A stretch of 64,000 nt of DNA from Clostridia bacterium (GCA_017395065.1 JAFPWH010000024.1:81484-145483), one strand, 5' to 3'; counted from the first letter of the stretch, positions 53,023 to 63,395 are shown. Notes: generated by a model not told the origin, from the letters alone. Program-made: numbers and translations.

Positions 53023-54368
53023 TTTTTACCTCCTGCCTCTGCGCGTTTGAGCGCGAGTATTTCCGCTTTGGCATGCTTGAAGATTTGCGTAAGCGGCCTC
53101 TTGGCGGGGCATATGTAGGCGCAGGAGCCGCACTGTATGCACTCGAGCCCGTAAAGCTTTTTCTCGTAGCGCTTGTAGTTTTTGCTTTCGGCGGCTTCCG
53201 CGAGCATTTCGGGCATCAGGCCTTGCGGGCAGACCGTCGTGCAGCGCCCGCAGCGCAGGCAGGGCGTCGTGATCTTTTCGGCCTCTTCCACTTCGTCGAA
53301 CGTAAGCAGCGTAAGACCGTTGTTCTGCTTCTGAATGGGCACGTTCAAGCTGCTCAGGGCGATGCCCATCATGGGACCGCCGCAAAACGCCTTTTTGAGC
53401 GTGACGCCTTCCTTTATGCCGCCAGACTGTTCCAGAAGCTCCGAAAACAGGGTCCCGTCCCTTACGATATAGTTTCCGGGATTTTTGACGGCGTCTCCTG
53501 TCAGGGTGAGCGTGTGGGTGAACAAGGGCTCTCCGTATCTCAGCGCGCGCCAGATCGCGTAGATCGTTCCTACGTTTTCGACCAGACAGCCGAAATCGGC
53601 GGGCAGCTTGCTGGCGGGAAAATCGACGCCGGCGATCGCCTGGATCAGGCTGCGCTCGCCGCCCTGCGGATACTTCGTGTTCAATGGCCAGACCTGAATC
53701 TTTTCTGCGCCTTCACAGGCTGCCTGCATGGCAAGGATGGCTTCGGGTTTGTTTTTTTCGATGGCGATCACGCCCACGGCATTGGGAAACAGACGCAGCA
53801 TTTGCTTAAGACCGCTTACGATCTCGCCTGCCTTCGTGCGCATCAGCTGATCGTTGCAGCTTAAATACGGCTCGCACTCGGCGCCGTTTGCGATCACGTA
53901 TTTGATGCTTTCGGGCGCCTTGGGCGAAAGCTTTACGTGCGTGGGAAAGCCCGCGCCGCCAAGACCCACGATGCCCGCGTCCTTTACAGCCTTCACGATG
54001 TCTGCGCCGCTCAGGGCGTCTACGTCCCTTTCGTCTCCGAAACCGTCTGCGGGCGTAAAGCTGCTGTCGTTTTCGATCACGATGCAGGGCGCCTGCTGTC
54101 CTGTCAGAACGCGCCTGTCTTCAACGGCCTTGACCTTGCCGGAGCACGACGAAAACACGTGCGCGGAAACGAAGCCGTCCGCCTCTGCGAGCATTTGGCC
54201 TACTTTTACCTCGTCGCCCTTCTGAACGACGGGCTTTGCGGGTTTGCCGATGTGCATCGAGAGCGGAAAGACCATTTCGCCCTTTGGGTCGAACGCTTTC
54301 AGAGCGCAGTCCCTGCTGAGCTCTTTGTGTCCTTCGGGATGCACGCCGCCCCGAAATGTTTTTTTCAA
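53019..54368 (-). CDS. rnfC: Rnf complex subunit RnfC
   Basis: A 449-residue NADH-binding peripheral subunit. Marks are the start 'FRGGVHPEGHKELS', the nucleotide/FMN region 'VGLGGAGFPTHVK' and 'ANGAECEPYLSCND', and two C-terminal 4Fe-4S sites 'CLRCGRCTTVCP' and 'CIQCGSCAYICP'. The start is a TTG nine bases after GGAG; the first ATG is inside conserved sequence. First gene of the Rnf operon, which couples ferredoxin oxidation to NAD+ reduction and ion pumping. Confidence 0.95.
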   Translation of the reverse strand: MKKTFRGGVHPEGHKELSRDCALKAFDPKGEMVFPLSMHIGKPAKPVVQKGDEVKVGQMLAEADGFVSAHVFSSCSGKVKAVEDRRVLTGQQAPCIVIENDSSFTPADGFGDERDVDALSGADIVKAVKDAGIVGLGGAGFPTHVKLSPKAPESIKYVIANGAECEPYLSCNDQLMRTKAGEIVSGLKQMLRLFPNAVGVIAIEKNKPEAILAMQAACEGAEKIQVWPLNTKYPQGGERSLIQAIAGVDFPASKLPADFGCLVENVGTIYAIWRALRYGEPLFTHTLTLTGDAVKNPGNYIVRDGTLFSELLEQSGGIKEGVTLKKAFCGGPMMGIALSSLNVPIQKQNNGLTLLTFDEVEEAEKITTPCLRCGRCTTVCPQGLMPEMLAEAAESKNYKRYEKKLYGLECIQCGSCAYICPAKRPLTQIFKHAKAEILALKRAEAGGKK

Positions 54369-54406
54369 TATACTCTACTCCTTTTAAAGCAGAATTTTAT
54401 ACGGTA

Positions 54407-54435
54407 ATTATAACATAAGCAAAGGGCAAAGTAAA
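54407..54435 (-). promoter_or_regulatory. Rnf operon promoter
   Basis: Minus-strand TTTACT and TATAAT with 17-bp spacing, 38 bp before the rnfC TTG. Confidence 0.7.
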
Positions 54436-54483
54436 GCCCCGTTTCCATTTTTTGACAGAGCCTTTCAATTGCGGAAATAAAGA

Positions 54484-54552
54484 AACGCTCCCGCTCGGCC
54501 GTCGGCCGCTCCCGCCTCGAAAACGGTAAACGGCATGCAGCTGCGGGAGCGG
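54484..54552 (-). terminator. Terminator of the BMP-type ABC operon
   Basis: Three copies of the same GC-rich arm (CGCTCCCGC twice, GCGGGAGCG once) allow alternative stems. On the minus strand the last is followed by TTTCTTTATTT. It lies 15 bp after the permease stop. Confidence 0.65.
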
Positions 54553-54566
54553 AAGCTGATTTTAAG

Positions 54567-55526
54567 CTAACGCATGCCCTTGTCGTAGGGAATGCCCTCG
54601 GCCTTGGGTGCGCGGCTCTTTTTGCTCGTCAGGGTCAGAACAATCATGGAGACGATGAACGGCAACATGTTGTACATTTCCTTGTTGAGCCCAAGATCCT
54701 TGAGGAAGTCGATTGAGTCGTAGATGTTCGCGATGGACTTGAAGATCGAAAACAGCACCGCGGCAAAGAAGATCCTGAACGGCTTCCACTGTCCGAAGAT
54801 CATGACCGCCAGCGCAAGGAAGCCCATGCCCGTCACGCCGTATTCGAAGTTCCAGTTGGAGACAGCCGGGATGATGTAGGCAAAACCGCCGATGCCGCCC
54901 AGCAGTCCCGATACCAGCACGCCGATATAGCGCATTTTGTGCACGTTGATGCCCACGCTGTCCGCCGCCTGAGGATGTTCGCCGCAGGCGCGAAGCCGAA
55001 GTCCCAGTCGCGTCTTATACAGTACGACGTAGGACAGTATCAGCAGAACGATGCCCAAAATCAGGAAAACGTTGATCGTGAGCGTGCCTTCGCTCGTCTT
55101 TATGTTGATGAGGTATGCGCTGTTGTTGTAGTCGATTTTGGCGGACTGTGAACCGTTGAAGCGCTTTGCGACGACCATCGCGATGGCGGTCGCCAGAATG
55201 TTGAGCGCCGTGCCGCCGATGGTTTGATTGGCCCTTAAGTTGATCGACGCAAAGGCGAGCAGCGAAGAGTAGATCAGTCCCGAAAGCGCGGAGGCCAAAA
55301 TGGACAGGATCATGCTGATGTACGGGTTTACATGGTTCATGAGCGAAGCGGAAACGATGACGCCCACCAGTCCGCCGATGACCATGATGCCCTCGAGCGC
55401 GATGTTGATAACGCCGCTGCGCTCGGAGAACATTCCGCCCAGTGCAACCAGCATGAGTACGACAGCATAAAGCAGCGTGTATTTGGAAATCAGGAGAAAT
55501 ACCATCATTGCCATAGATCCCGTCAT
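54567..55526 (-). CDS. ABC transporter permease, BMP/nucleoside family (second permease)
   Basis: A 319-residue inner-membrane permease of the BPD_transp_2 family with about nine helices. It shows the 'EGIMVIGGLVGVIVSASL' and 'LRACGEHPQAADSVGINVHKMRY' family regions (the latter the EAA-like loop contacting the ATPase). It overlaps the first permease by ATGA and ends the operon. Confidence 0.92.
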   Translation of the reverse strand: MTGSMAMMVFLLISKYTLLYAVVLMLVALGGMFSERSGVINIALEGIMVIGGLVGVIVSASLMNHVNPYISMILSILASALSGLIYSSLLAFASINLRANQTIGGTALNILATAIAMVVAKRFNGSQSAKIDYNNSAYLINIKTSEGTLTINVFLILGIVLLILSYVVLYKTRLGLRLRACGEHPQAADSVGINVHKMRYIGVLVSGLLGGIGGFAYIIPAVSNWNFEYGVTGMGFLALAVMIFGQWKPFRIFFAAVLFSIFKSIANIYDSIDFLKDLGLNKEMYNMLPFIVSMIVLTLTSKKSRAPKAEGIPYDKGMR

Positions 55527-56773
55527 TTCTTCTCACTCCCTTCCTTGTTGCCGCCCGTGAGCTTTGCCTTCAACTGACCCAGGAAGACGAAGGGCTTGGC
55601 GATGATGTTCTTGAACAGCATCATAAACGCGCACAGGTAAATGATGACGCCGGAAACGATGTCCGCGACCTCGGGCGGGAATACCTTGGCCGAGAAAAGA
55701 CCGCCGCCCGTATCGATGTGCGCGATGAGCAGCGCGGAAAAGATCGTGCCGATCGGGTTCGACGAGGCAAGCAGCGCGACCGAAATGCCGTCAAAGCCCA
55801 TTGAGGGAAGCGCGGTGCTCTCCTGTGGGTTCCACTGCAGCGTATCCGTCAGGTAGTACAGTCCCGCGCCCAGTCCCGCCAGCGCGCCGGAGATGGCCAT
55901 CGAAAGAATTACGTTGCGCTTTTCGTTGATGCCGGCGTATTTCGCGGCAGTCCTCGAAAAACCGCAGGCCTTGAGCTCGTAGCCGAACACGGTCTTGTTG
56001 AGCACGATCAGGAGTATGATCGCGATGACGACGGCGATCACGACGGCGTACGTCACGGGGCTTTGCAGAAATTCCGCGAGGGTATCGCCCTTGTGGGCCT
56101 TGATGTACTCGTCACTCGCGAGGGGAGGAATGATGGCGTCGGAATTGATGGCCTTGAGCGTGAAGGTCTTGGTCGTCTTCGCGTTGTACATCATGGAGGG
56201 GAGGGAAGTGAGCTTTTCGTTGTACATCAGGGTATTGACGCCGTACAGTCCGATCCAGTTGAACATGATCGCGGTGATGACCTCGTTGATGTTGAAATAC
56301 GCCTTGAAAAAGCCCGGGATCGCGCCCCACACTGCGCCAAACAGCATCGCAGCAATCAGGCACAGATACCACGGCCACTTAAGCACCAGCGCAAACAGCA
56401 GCGCGCCGAACGCGCCCAAGGTATACTGTCCCGCGGCGCCGATGTTGAAAAGGCCCGTCTTGAACGCAAAGCCCACCGAAAGGCCGCACATGAGCAGTGG
56501 CGGAAGCAGCGAAAGCTCCGTGCGCATTTTTCTGTAGGAGGCGGTGGCGTTGTTGAAGATCGGGTACGTGCCGCCCTCGATCAGTCGCAGGAATCCGTCC
56601 TTCCAGGCCTGAACGATCACGTCCCGGAAGGTGTAGGGATCGGCTCCGGCCGCAAGCGACCTCCACGAAAGGAAGGTCAGGATCAGAAAGCCGATGGCCA
56701 GACCGATGATTACGCAAATCAGCGCGGCGACGATCGTGTTCAGACATTTAGAGAAACGTTTGAAGATATTCAT
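55523..56773 (-). CDS. ABC transporter permease, BMP/nucleoside family (first permease)
   Basis: A 416-residue permease with an N-terminal extension typical of the larger BMP-family partner. Many helices are followed by 'YELKACGFSRTAAKYAGINEKR', the coupling loop, and 'GLGAGLYYLTDTLQWNPQ'. I place the start at the ATG 56773, eight bases after AGG; a GTG at 56782 overlaps the ATPase stop and is possible. It forms the channel with the following permease. Confidence 0.9.
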   Translation of the reverse strand: MNIFKRFSKCLNTIVAALICVIIGLAIGFLILTFLSWRSLAAGADPYTFRDVIVQAWKDGFLRLIEGGTYPIFNNATASYRKMRTELSLLPPLLMCGLSVGFAFKTGLFNIGAAGQYTLGAFGALLFALVLKWPWYLCLIAAMLFGAVWGAIPGFFKAYFNINEVITAIMFNWIGLYGVNTLMYNEKLTSLPSMMYNAKTTKTFTLKAINSDAIIPPLASDEYIKAHKGDTLAEFLQSPVTYAVVIAVVIAIILLIVLNKTVFGYELKACGFSRTAAKYAGINEKRNVILSMAISGALAGLGAGLYYLTDTLQWNPQESTALPSMGFDGISVALLASSNPIGTIFSALLIAHIDTGGGLFSAKVFPPEVADIVSGVIIYLCAFMMLFKNIIAKPFVFLGQLKAKLTGGNKEGSEKK

Positions 56774-56778
56774 TCGAA

Positions 56779-58410
<1,632 letters not shown>

Positions 58411-58443
58411 GAGGCACCTCTCCTTTATGACTTTATTGCGAAC

Positions 58444-58472
58444 ATTATAATGTATTTTGACCTCAAATACAA
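58444..58472 (-). promoter_or_regulatory. Internal promoter before the ABC ATPase gene
   Basis: Minus-strand TTGTAT and TATAAT with 17-bp spacing, downstream of the binding-protein terminator and 34 bp before the ATPase start. Confidence 0.65.
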
Positions 58473-58483
58473 CCCAAATTATA

Positions 58484-58526
58484 AAAAATCAAAAATAAAA
58501 GGACCGCAGTCCGAAAACCGCGGTCC
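58484..58526 (-). terminator. Intra-operon terminator after the binding-protein gene
   Basis: Seven-bp GGACCGC/GCGGTCC stem followed on the minus strand by a long T-rich run, 15 bp after the binding-protein stop. It likely gives excess binding protein over membrane subunits. Confidence 0.85.
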
Positions 58527-58540
58527 GATGAAGTCTGGTT

Positions 58541-59596
58541 TTAAGCAATGTAGTCCACGTTGGCGACGGTGCTCATGTCGACATCGATGGAATTGTCGAT
58601 GACGATCGTGCCGTTCTTGATCTGATCGACGACTGCGTTGTATTCCTCAACGGTGAAGCCGTTGAGCTTCCAGCTGCCTTCGGCCGTGGGGATGCCCACA
58701 TAATCGCCCTCGTTCAGGGAGTAGGTCAGGAACTTTCCGCCGTAGTTGTCCCAGTTGCCCTCGAACAGGTCGGCCAGGATGCTCTCGGTCACGTTCTGTA
58801 GGCCCTTCATGGCGGAGGTGATGATGCACTCGCTGATGTAGGACTGGTCGACGTCTACGCCGATGACCTTGCCGTTGTTGTTCATGGCCGCTTCGACAGC
58901 GGAGGTGTAGATGCCGCCGCCGCAGGAGAACACGACTTCGGTGCCGGTCTGATACCAGCCTTCCATCTTCGCGGTGATGGAAGCGTCGCCGAAGAACTGT
59001 CCGCCGTAGGTGTACTTGATCTCAATTTCAACGCCCATTTCGTTTGCGGCGTAGTTCGCGCCCTGCACGTAGCCGTAGCCGTAACGGATGACCGCGGGAA
59101 CGGCCATGCCGCCCAGGTAACCCAGCTTGGTGTAGCCGGCCTTCACGGCAGCGTAACCGGCCAGCCAGCCGGCCTGCTCCTCGGCAAAGGTCACGCATAC
59201 GGCATTGGGAGCCGCGTCGTAATAGGTCACATAGTCGTAGGTCAGGTCGCCGCTGCCTACGTCGACGGCGATGAATTTCACGTCGCTGTAGTTGTCCTGC
59301 GCAGTGATCAGCGCTTCGCCGAACAGATAGCCGGGCATGACGATGACGGTGGCGCCTTCGCTGACAGCCTGATCGATCGCGTCGAGGCGCGCGTCGGTGG
59401 AGTCAGCCTGAGGCTGATAGTAGTCGTACTCTACGCCGTTTGCTTTGGCATAGGCTTCAACGCCCTGCCAGCAGGCCTGGTTGAAGCTTTCGTCGTCGAT
59501 GGTGCCTACGTCGGTGACGAGCACGATCTTTTCGGCGAAGGCGACGCAGCCCAGGCAAAGCATGGCCGCGAGCAGTATGGCCAGGATTTTCTTCAT
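58541..59596 (-). CDS. BMP-family substrate-binding protein
   Basis: A 351-residue exported protein of the basic membrane protein (PnrA/TmpC) family that captures nucleosides for the ABC transporter. A signal peptide (MKK, hydrophobic core to 'AFA') precedes the mature start 'EKIVLVTDVGTIDDESFNQACWQGV', the family's characteristic first strand and helix. Further marks are 'FAEEQAGWLAGYAA' and 'VIGVDVDQSYI'. The lipobox is poor, but a Cys at residue 17 could be lipidated. Nucleoside specificity is by family, not shown by residues. Confidence 0.92.
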   Translation of the reverse strand: MKKILAILLAAMLCLGCVAFAEKIVLVTDVGTIDDESFNQACWQGVEAYAKANGVEYDYYQPQADSTDARLDAIDQAVSEGATVIVMPGYLFGEALITAQDNYSDVKFIAVDVGSGDLTYDYVTYYDAAPNAVCVTFAEEQAGWLAGYAAVKAGYTKLGYLGGMAVPAVIRYGYGYVQGANYAANEMGVEIEIKYTYGGQFFGDASITAKMEGWYQTGTEVVFSCGGGIYTSAVEAAMNNNGKVIGVDVDQSYISECIITSAMKGLQNVTESILADLFEGNWDNYGGKFLTYSLNEGDYVGIPTAEGSWKLNGFTVEEYNAVVDQIKNGTIVIDNSIDVDMSTVANVDYIA

Positions 59597-59641
59597 AAGT
59601 AGATTTCCTCCCTATACATATTGAGCTTCAGCTCTGGAGAA

Positions 59642-59670
59642 ATTATAGCAAATGCCTGTCAAAAAAACAA
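59642..59670 (-). promoter_or_regulatory. Promoter of the BMP binding-protein gene
   Basis: Minus-strand TTGTTT and TATAAT separated by 17 bp, 46 bp before the ATG. Confidence 0.6.
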
Positions 59671-59748
59671 GTGCGGGCGAAAATGATATTAAACTCTTAA
59701 TAAACGTCCTTTTTCTGTGTTAAATAAATATTATCTGTTAAAAAGAGC

Positions 59749-59776
59749 TGTAAAACTATCGAAACTGTGTTATAAT
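59749..59776 (+). promoter_or_regulatory. mscL promoter
   Basis: A consensus TATAAT lies at 59771 with a weak TGTAAA -35 at 16-bp spacing, 28 bp before the ATG. Confidence 0.45.
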
Positions 59777-59804
59777 AATGTCACACATTAAAGGAGGTGT
59801 TCCG

Positions 59805-60209
59805 ATGAAAAAGCTTTGGGAGGAGTTCAAAGCGTTTGCGTTCAAAGGCAACGTGCTTGACCTTGCAGTAGGTATGATCATCGGCTCGGCGTTCACCGCC
59901 GTAGTCAACGCCGTCGTAGGCGCGATTCTTCAGCCCATTCTGGGCCTGTTCACCGAAAACGTGAAGCTGGAAGACATGACGATCGGCAAGTTCCCGATCG
60001 GCACGCTCTTGCAGGCGGTCATCGTCTTCATCATCACCGCGATCATACTGTTCCTCATCATCAAGGCCATCAGCAAGGCCATGAGTCTCAAGAAAAAGGA
60101 ACCCGAACCGGCCAAGGAGCCCCCGCGCCTTTGCCCCTTCTGCTTCCAGGAGATCCATAAGGACGCGACCCGCTGCCCGCACTGCACGAGCGATCTTACC
60201 GGTAAATAA
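59805..60209 (+). CDS. mscL: Large-conductance mechanosensitive channel with C-terminal zinc ribbon
   Basis: A 134-residue MscL. The N-terminal amphipathic helix 'EEFKAFAFKGNVLDLAVGMIIGSAF' and first membrane helix, the periplasmic loop and the second helix (about residues 68-87) are normal. The usual charged C-terminal bundle is followed by a zinc-ribbon: Cys110, Cys113, Cys124 and Cys127 in 'LCPFC...RCPHC'. The channel opens on osmotic downshock. The start at 59805 follows AAAGGAGG. It is monocistronic, with a strong terminator after it. Confidence 0.95.
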   Translation: MKKLWEEFKAFAFKGNVLDLAVGMIIGSAFTAVVNAVVGAILQPILGLFTENVKLEDMTIGKFPIGTLLQAVIVFIITAIILFLIIKAISKAMSLKKKEPEPAKEPPRLCPFCFQEIHKDATRCPHCTSDLTGK

Positions 60210-60238
60210 GCTTTGGCGCAGACAGACGGATCGACAGG

Positions 60239-60272
60239 CCGCGGCGGAATTCACACCCGCCGTGGTTTTTTA
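60239..60272 (+). terminator. mscL terminator
   Basis: Nine-bp stem CCGCGGCGG/CCGCCGTGG (one G-U pair) and a run of six T. Confidence 0.9.
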
Positions 60273-60284
60273 TTCGTCAACGTA

Positions 60285-60313
60285 TTTACGTATGCGCAAA
60301 AATGTGCTATAAT
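60285..60313 (+). promoter_or_regulatory. Promoter of DUF2232-rplI-dnaB
   Basis: TTTACG and TATAAT separated by 17 bp. It rules out a start of the next gene at 60213, upstream of this promoter. Confidence 0.7.
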
Positions 60314-60347
60314 TGATAGAAGAAAACGAGGGAAGGACAAAGGCGCG

Positions 60348-61460
60348 TTGGAGAATCAGAACAACTTCGAAACAGAAAACGGAACAGAAAACGAAACCGG
60401 AAAAGAAACGCAGGCCGAGCCGAGGCGCAAGCACCTTGCAACCAGGCTGCTGATCGGTGCCGCGGCGGGGCTGCTCGCTTCGGGGCTGGGTTTTGTGATC
60501 CCTTTGATAGGGTCGCTGAGCATCATCTTCGTGTTCCTTTCGGTTTTCACGGGGCTCGTGGTCTACGGCAGCTGCGACAAAGAGGGGCTTGCCGCCTATA
60601 TCGTCGTGCTCGAAGCCGGCTACGCGCTGCTTGGCGGCGTCATCCTCGCTGCCTGCATGCTGCTTGCGGTCGCACTGCCGCTTGCTTTGATGACGGTGCT
60701 CGAAATGCGGCACGTCGCCTTTTTCAAAAGGCTGTACCTGTCTTTGGCCTTCGAGCTTCTCGGCATGGTCGCGGCGCTCGGTCTTATCGTGCTGATCTAT
60801 CGCGAGAATCTCGGCGATCTTGCTGCCAGGATGCTGAAAACTAGCTTTGAACAGCTCTCCTCGGGGCTAAAAGACGCGCTGGCGTCCTACTATAAACAGC
60901 TTTACAACGCGATGGGCGTCGCCCTGAAATACGAGACGGGCGACGAACTGCTTGCCGCCGTAGCCGATACCATCGGCGAATACATCAAAGAGGGAATGCC
61001 GGCGATGCTTTTGACGTTCGCGTCGATAAACGTCCTGCCCGGCGTCAAGTTTTCCTCGGATATGCGCGTAAAGCGCAACCTCCCGGGTGCCGAAAGCAAG
61101 CCGCTTTCCGAATGGCGAATGAGCGAACAGTTCATTTTCGGGATCCTCCTTATCCTCGTAAGCGCCCTTATCTTCAATTTCACGCTCGGCGCAAAGGGTG
61201 AAGTGATCCTGAACACCGCGCTTACGCTCAGCTTTATCGCCTGCTTCATACAGACGCTTGCTTCGCTCAGCGACCGATTCGGCAAAGCGCCGATATCGAG
61301 AGGATTCAAGATCGTGATGTTCGTCATCTTCATCCTCTTCCTTGCGCAGGCTTCGCTCTATTACGGCCTGCTCAGCATGCTGATCGGTTCGCACGGCATC
61401 ATAACTCTGTGGCGCAAAAGGCGCGGCAGCAATCCTACAAATCAAGACGACCCATTTTAA
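60348..61460 (+). CDS. DUF2232 (YybS-like) membrane protein
   Basis: A 370-residue protein with an N-terminal Asn/Glu-rich cytoplasmic tail and about eight membrane helices. A GTP-independent function is unknown; the family (YybS) regularly precedes rplI and dnaB/dnaC in Bacillota, as here. I take a TTG start at 60348 with AGGGAAGG about ten bases upstream, just after the promoter. It lies 24 bp before rplI. The DHH phosphodiesterase (YybT/GdpP) that usually sits between is missing. Confidence 0.75.
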   Translation: MENQNNFETENGTENETGKETQAEPRRKHLATRLLIGAAAGLLASGLGFVIPLIGSLSIIFVFLSVFTGLVVYGSCDKEGLAAYIVVLEAGYALLGGVILAACMLLAVALPLALMTVLEMRHVAFFKRLYLSLAFELLGMVAALGLIVLIYRENLGDLAARMLKTSFEQLSSGLKDALASYYKQLYNAMGVALKYETGDELLAAVADTIGEYIKEGMPAMLLTFASINVLPGVKFSSDMRVKRNLPGAESKPLSEWRMSEQFIFGILLILVSALIFNFTLGAKGEVILNTALTLSFIACFIQTLASLSDRFGKAPISRGFKIVMFVIFILFLAQASLYYGLLSMLIGSHGIITLWRKRRGSNPTNQDDPF

Positions 61461-61484
61461 GCTTACGACAGGGGGCGAATATTC

Positions 61485-61937
61485 ATGAAGGTTTTGCTTT
61501 TACAGGATGTGCGGGGCACCGGCAAAAAGGACGACATCGTCGAGGTCAGCGAGGGCTACGGCAGAAACTTTCTTTTGCCGAGAAAGCTCGCAAGAGAGGC
61601 GACGGCCGAGACCCTGAATTCGGTACAGCACGCCAAGGAAGCGCAGGCGCACCGTGAAGAAGTAAAGCGCCGCGAAGCCGAGGTCATGAGCCGTGAGCTC
61701 AAGGGAAAGGTGATCCAGATCCAGGCGCGCGGCGGCGAAAACGGGAAGCTCTACGGCTCCGTCACGGGCGACATGATCGCCGAAGCGCTCAAGCAGCAGC
61801 ACGGCATCGACGTTGACAAGCGCAAGATCGAGCAGGAAGAGCCTATCCGCACGGCCGGACAGAGCTTCGTAAACGTAAAGCTCTACAGCGGCATTTCCGT
61901 GCGCATGCTGGTAAACACCACCGTTTCCGGCAAATAA
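61485..61937 (+). CDS. rplI: 50S ribosomal protein L9
   Basis: A 150-residue ribosomal protein with normal domains: the N-terminal rRNA-binding domain ('MKVLLLQDVRGTGKKDDIVEVSEGYGRNFLLPRKLA' family start), a long connecting helix and a C-terminal domain. It is coupled to dnaB with 3 bp between the genes. Confidence 0.97.
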   Translation: MKVLLLQDVRGTGKKDDIVEVSEGYGRNFLLPRKLAREATAETLNSVQHAKEAQAHREEVKRREAEVMSRELKGKVIQIQARGGENGKLYGSVTGDMIAEALKQQHGIDVDKRKIEQEEPIRTAGQSFVNVKLYSGISVRMLVNTTVSGK

Positions 61938-61940
61938 ACC

Positions 61941-63284
61941 ATGGAAACGGGAATCAACACTCTGCCGCACAGGGACGACGCGGAAAAGAGCGTCCTGGGC
62001 GCGATGCTCAAAAGCTCCGAGGCTGTCATGCTGGCCCAGGAAACCCTGAAGGAAGACGACTTCTATGATCCGATAAACCGTGAGCTGTTTTCAGCCATGC
62101 TGCAGGTCGCCTCTCTTTCGCGTCCCGTCGACCCGGTCACGATCAGCGAAGAGCTCAACCGCCGCGGAAGGCTCGAAGCGATCGGCGGCATGAGTTATCT
62201 CGTGGAGCTGGTAAGGGTCGTTCCCGCCACGAGCAACGTCTCCGCGTACATCAGCATTGTAGAGGACAAATCGACGCTCAGGCATCTGATACAGGCGGGT
62301 GAAAAGATCGCCCAGACCTGCTACGCCGAACAGAAAGAGACGAGCGAGATCCTGGCCGAAGCGGAGAAGGCGATCTACGACATCACGATGCGAAAAGGCG
62401 GCCAGCAGCTCGAGCCGATCCAGCCGCTGCTGCTGAGGACCTTTGAACTTATCGAACAGCTCTACAAGAACAAAGGCCGCATCGAAGGCGTGCCCAGCGG
62501 CTATCGCGACCTGGACGACATGACCACCGGTTTCCATGGGGGAGAGCTGATACTGATCGCGGCGCGCCCTTCGATGGGAAAAACCAGCTTCGGCATGAAC
62601 ATCATAGAGAACGCCGCGATCCGCGCAAATAAAAAAGCGGCGGTGTTTTCGCTGGAAATGCCTGCCGAACAGCTGGTGCTCAGAATGCTTTGCACCGAGG
62701 CCAAGGTCGACATGCAGCAGGTGCGCCGCGGTCAGCTCGAGGACGACGACTGGTTGAAACTCAGCGAAAGCCTGACCGTGATCGCCGGAAAGAAGATCTT
62801 CATAGACGCGTCCGCCGGCCTCACTGTGCCGGAAATGCGCTCGAAGGCGAGAAGGCTCCAGATGGAGCACGGGCTGGACGTGATCATGATCGACTATCTG
62901 CAGCTTATGACCGCCAGCGGCCGCTTCGGCTCGAGGCAGGAGGAGATCGCTTCCATTTCCCGCTCCCTGAAAGCGCTCGCAACGGAGCTCGGCGTGCCGG
63001 TATTGGCGCTAAGCCAGCTTTCCCGCGCGCCAACCGGCCGCTCCAACCACCGCCCGGTGCTAAGCGACATAAGAGATTCCGGCGCCATCGAGCAGGATGC
63101 CGACGTCGTCATGTTCATCCACCGCGAGGACTACTACGATCCAAAGCCCGAAAACAAGGGCAAGGCCGAGATCATCATCGCCAAGCAAAGAAACGGTTCC
63201 CTGGGTACCGTGGAGCTGGGCTTCAAGGGAGAGTACACCTGGTTTATGGATTTGAACCCGATGGGCAAGGAAGTGGACGAATAG
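61941..63284 (+). CDS. dnaB: Replicative DNA helicase
   Basis: A 447-residue hexameric helicase. The N-terminal domain begins 'NTLPHRDDAEKSVLGAML'; the RecA-like motor has Walker A 'AARPSMGKTSFGMN', Walker B 'DVIMIDYLQLM' and 'LSQLSRAPTGRSNHRP', ending with the typical 'IIIAKQRNGSLGTVELGF'. It unwinds DNA at the replication fork. Called dnaC in Bacillus. A terminator follows. Confidence 0.97.
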   Translation: METGINTLPHRDDAEKSVLGAMLKSSEAVMLAQETLKEDDFYDPINRELFSAMLQVASLSRPVDPVTISEELNRRGRLEAIGGMSYLVELVRVVPATSNVSAYISIVEDKSTLRHLIQAGEKIAQTCYAEQKETSEILAEAEKAIYDITMRKGGQQLEPIQPLLLRTFELIEQLYKNKGRIEGVPSGYRDLDDMTTGFHGGELILIAARPSMGKTSFGMNIIENAAIRANKKAAVFSLEMPAEQLVLRMLCTEAKVDMQQVRRGQLEDDDWLKLSESLTVIAGKKIFIDASAGLTVPEMRSKARRLQMEHGLDVIMIDYLQLMTASGRFGSRQEEIASISRSLKALATELGVPVLALSQLSRAPTGRSNHRPVLSDIRDSGAIEQDADVVMFIHREDYYDPKPENKGKAEIIIAKQRNGSLGTVELGFKGEYTWFMDLNPMGKEVDE

Positions 63285-63300
63285 GCCCTTCCATCAAAAC

Positions 63301-63340
63301 AAAACAGAAAGTCCGTTTCAAAACCGGGCTTTCTGTTTTT
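63301..63340 (+). terminator. dnaB operon terminator
   Basis: Stem of more than ten base pairs (AAACAGAAAG ... CTTTCTGTTT with an inner CCG/CGG) followed by T. It ends two bases before the tRNA remnant. Confidence 0.9.
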
Positions 63341-63342
63341 TA

Positions 63343-63395
63343 CGGAGCGGGTGGGATTCGAACCCACGGACGGTTTCCCGTCACCTGATTTCGAG
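63343..63395 (-). tRNA. 3' half of tRNA-Ser(CGA), broken at the anticodon loop
   Basis: Minus-strand tRNA-Ser features are present from the 3' end inward: discriminator G, acceptor strand CCGCTCC, T arm GTGGG-TTCGAAT-CCCAC, a long variable arm (GACGG/CCGTC stem), 3' anticodon stem TCAGG and anticodon loop CTCGAAA with anticodon CGA. The sequence beyond has no matching CCTGA stem, D arm or acceptor 5' strand, and no such 5' half occurs to the window end. CCA is not encoded. It is therefore a remnant, best explained as an attachment site left by an element inserted in the tRNA. Confidence 0.8.

Noticed and set aside
60213..60347. An upstream start for the DUF2232 gene
   Set aside because: It would place the start before the mscL terminator and the gene's own promoter; the extra residues are low quality.
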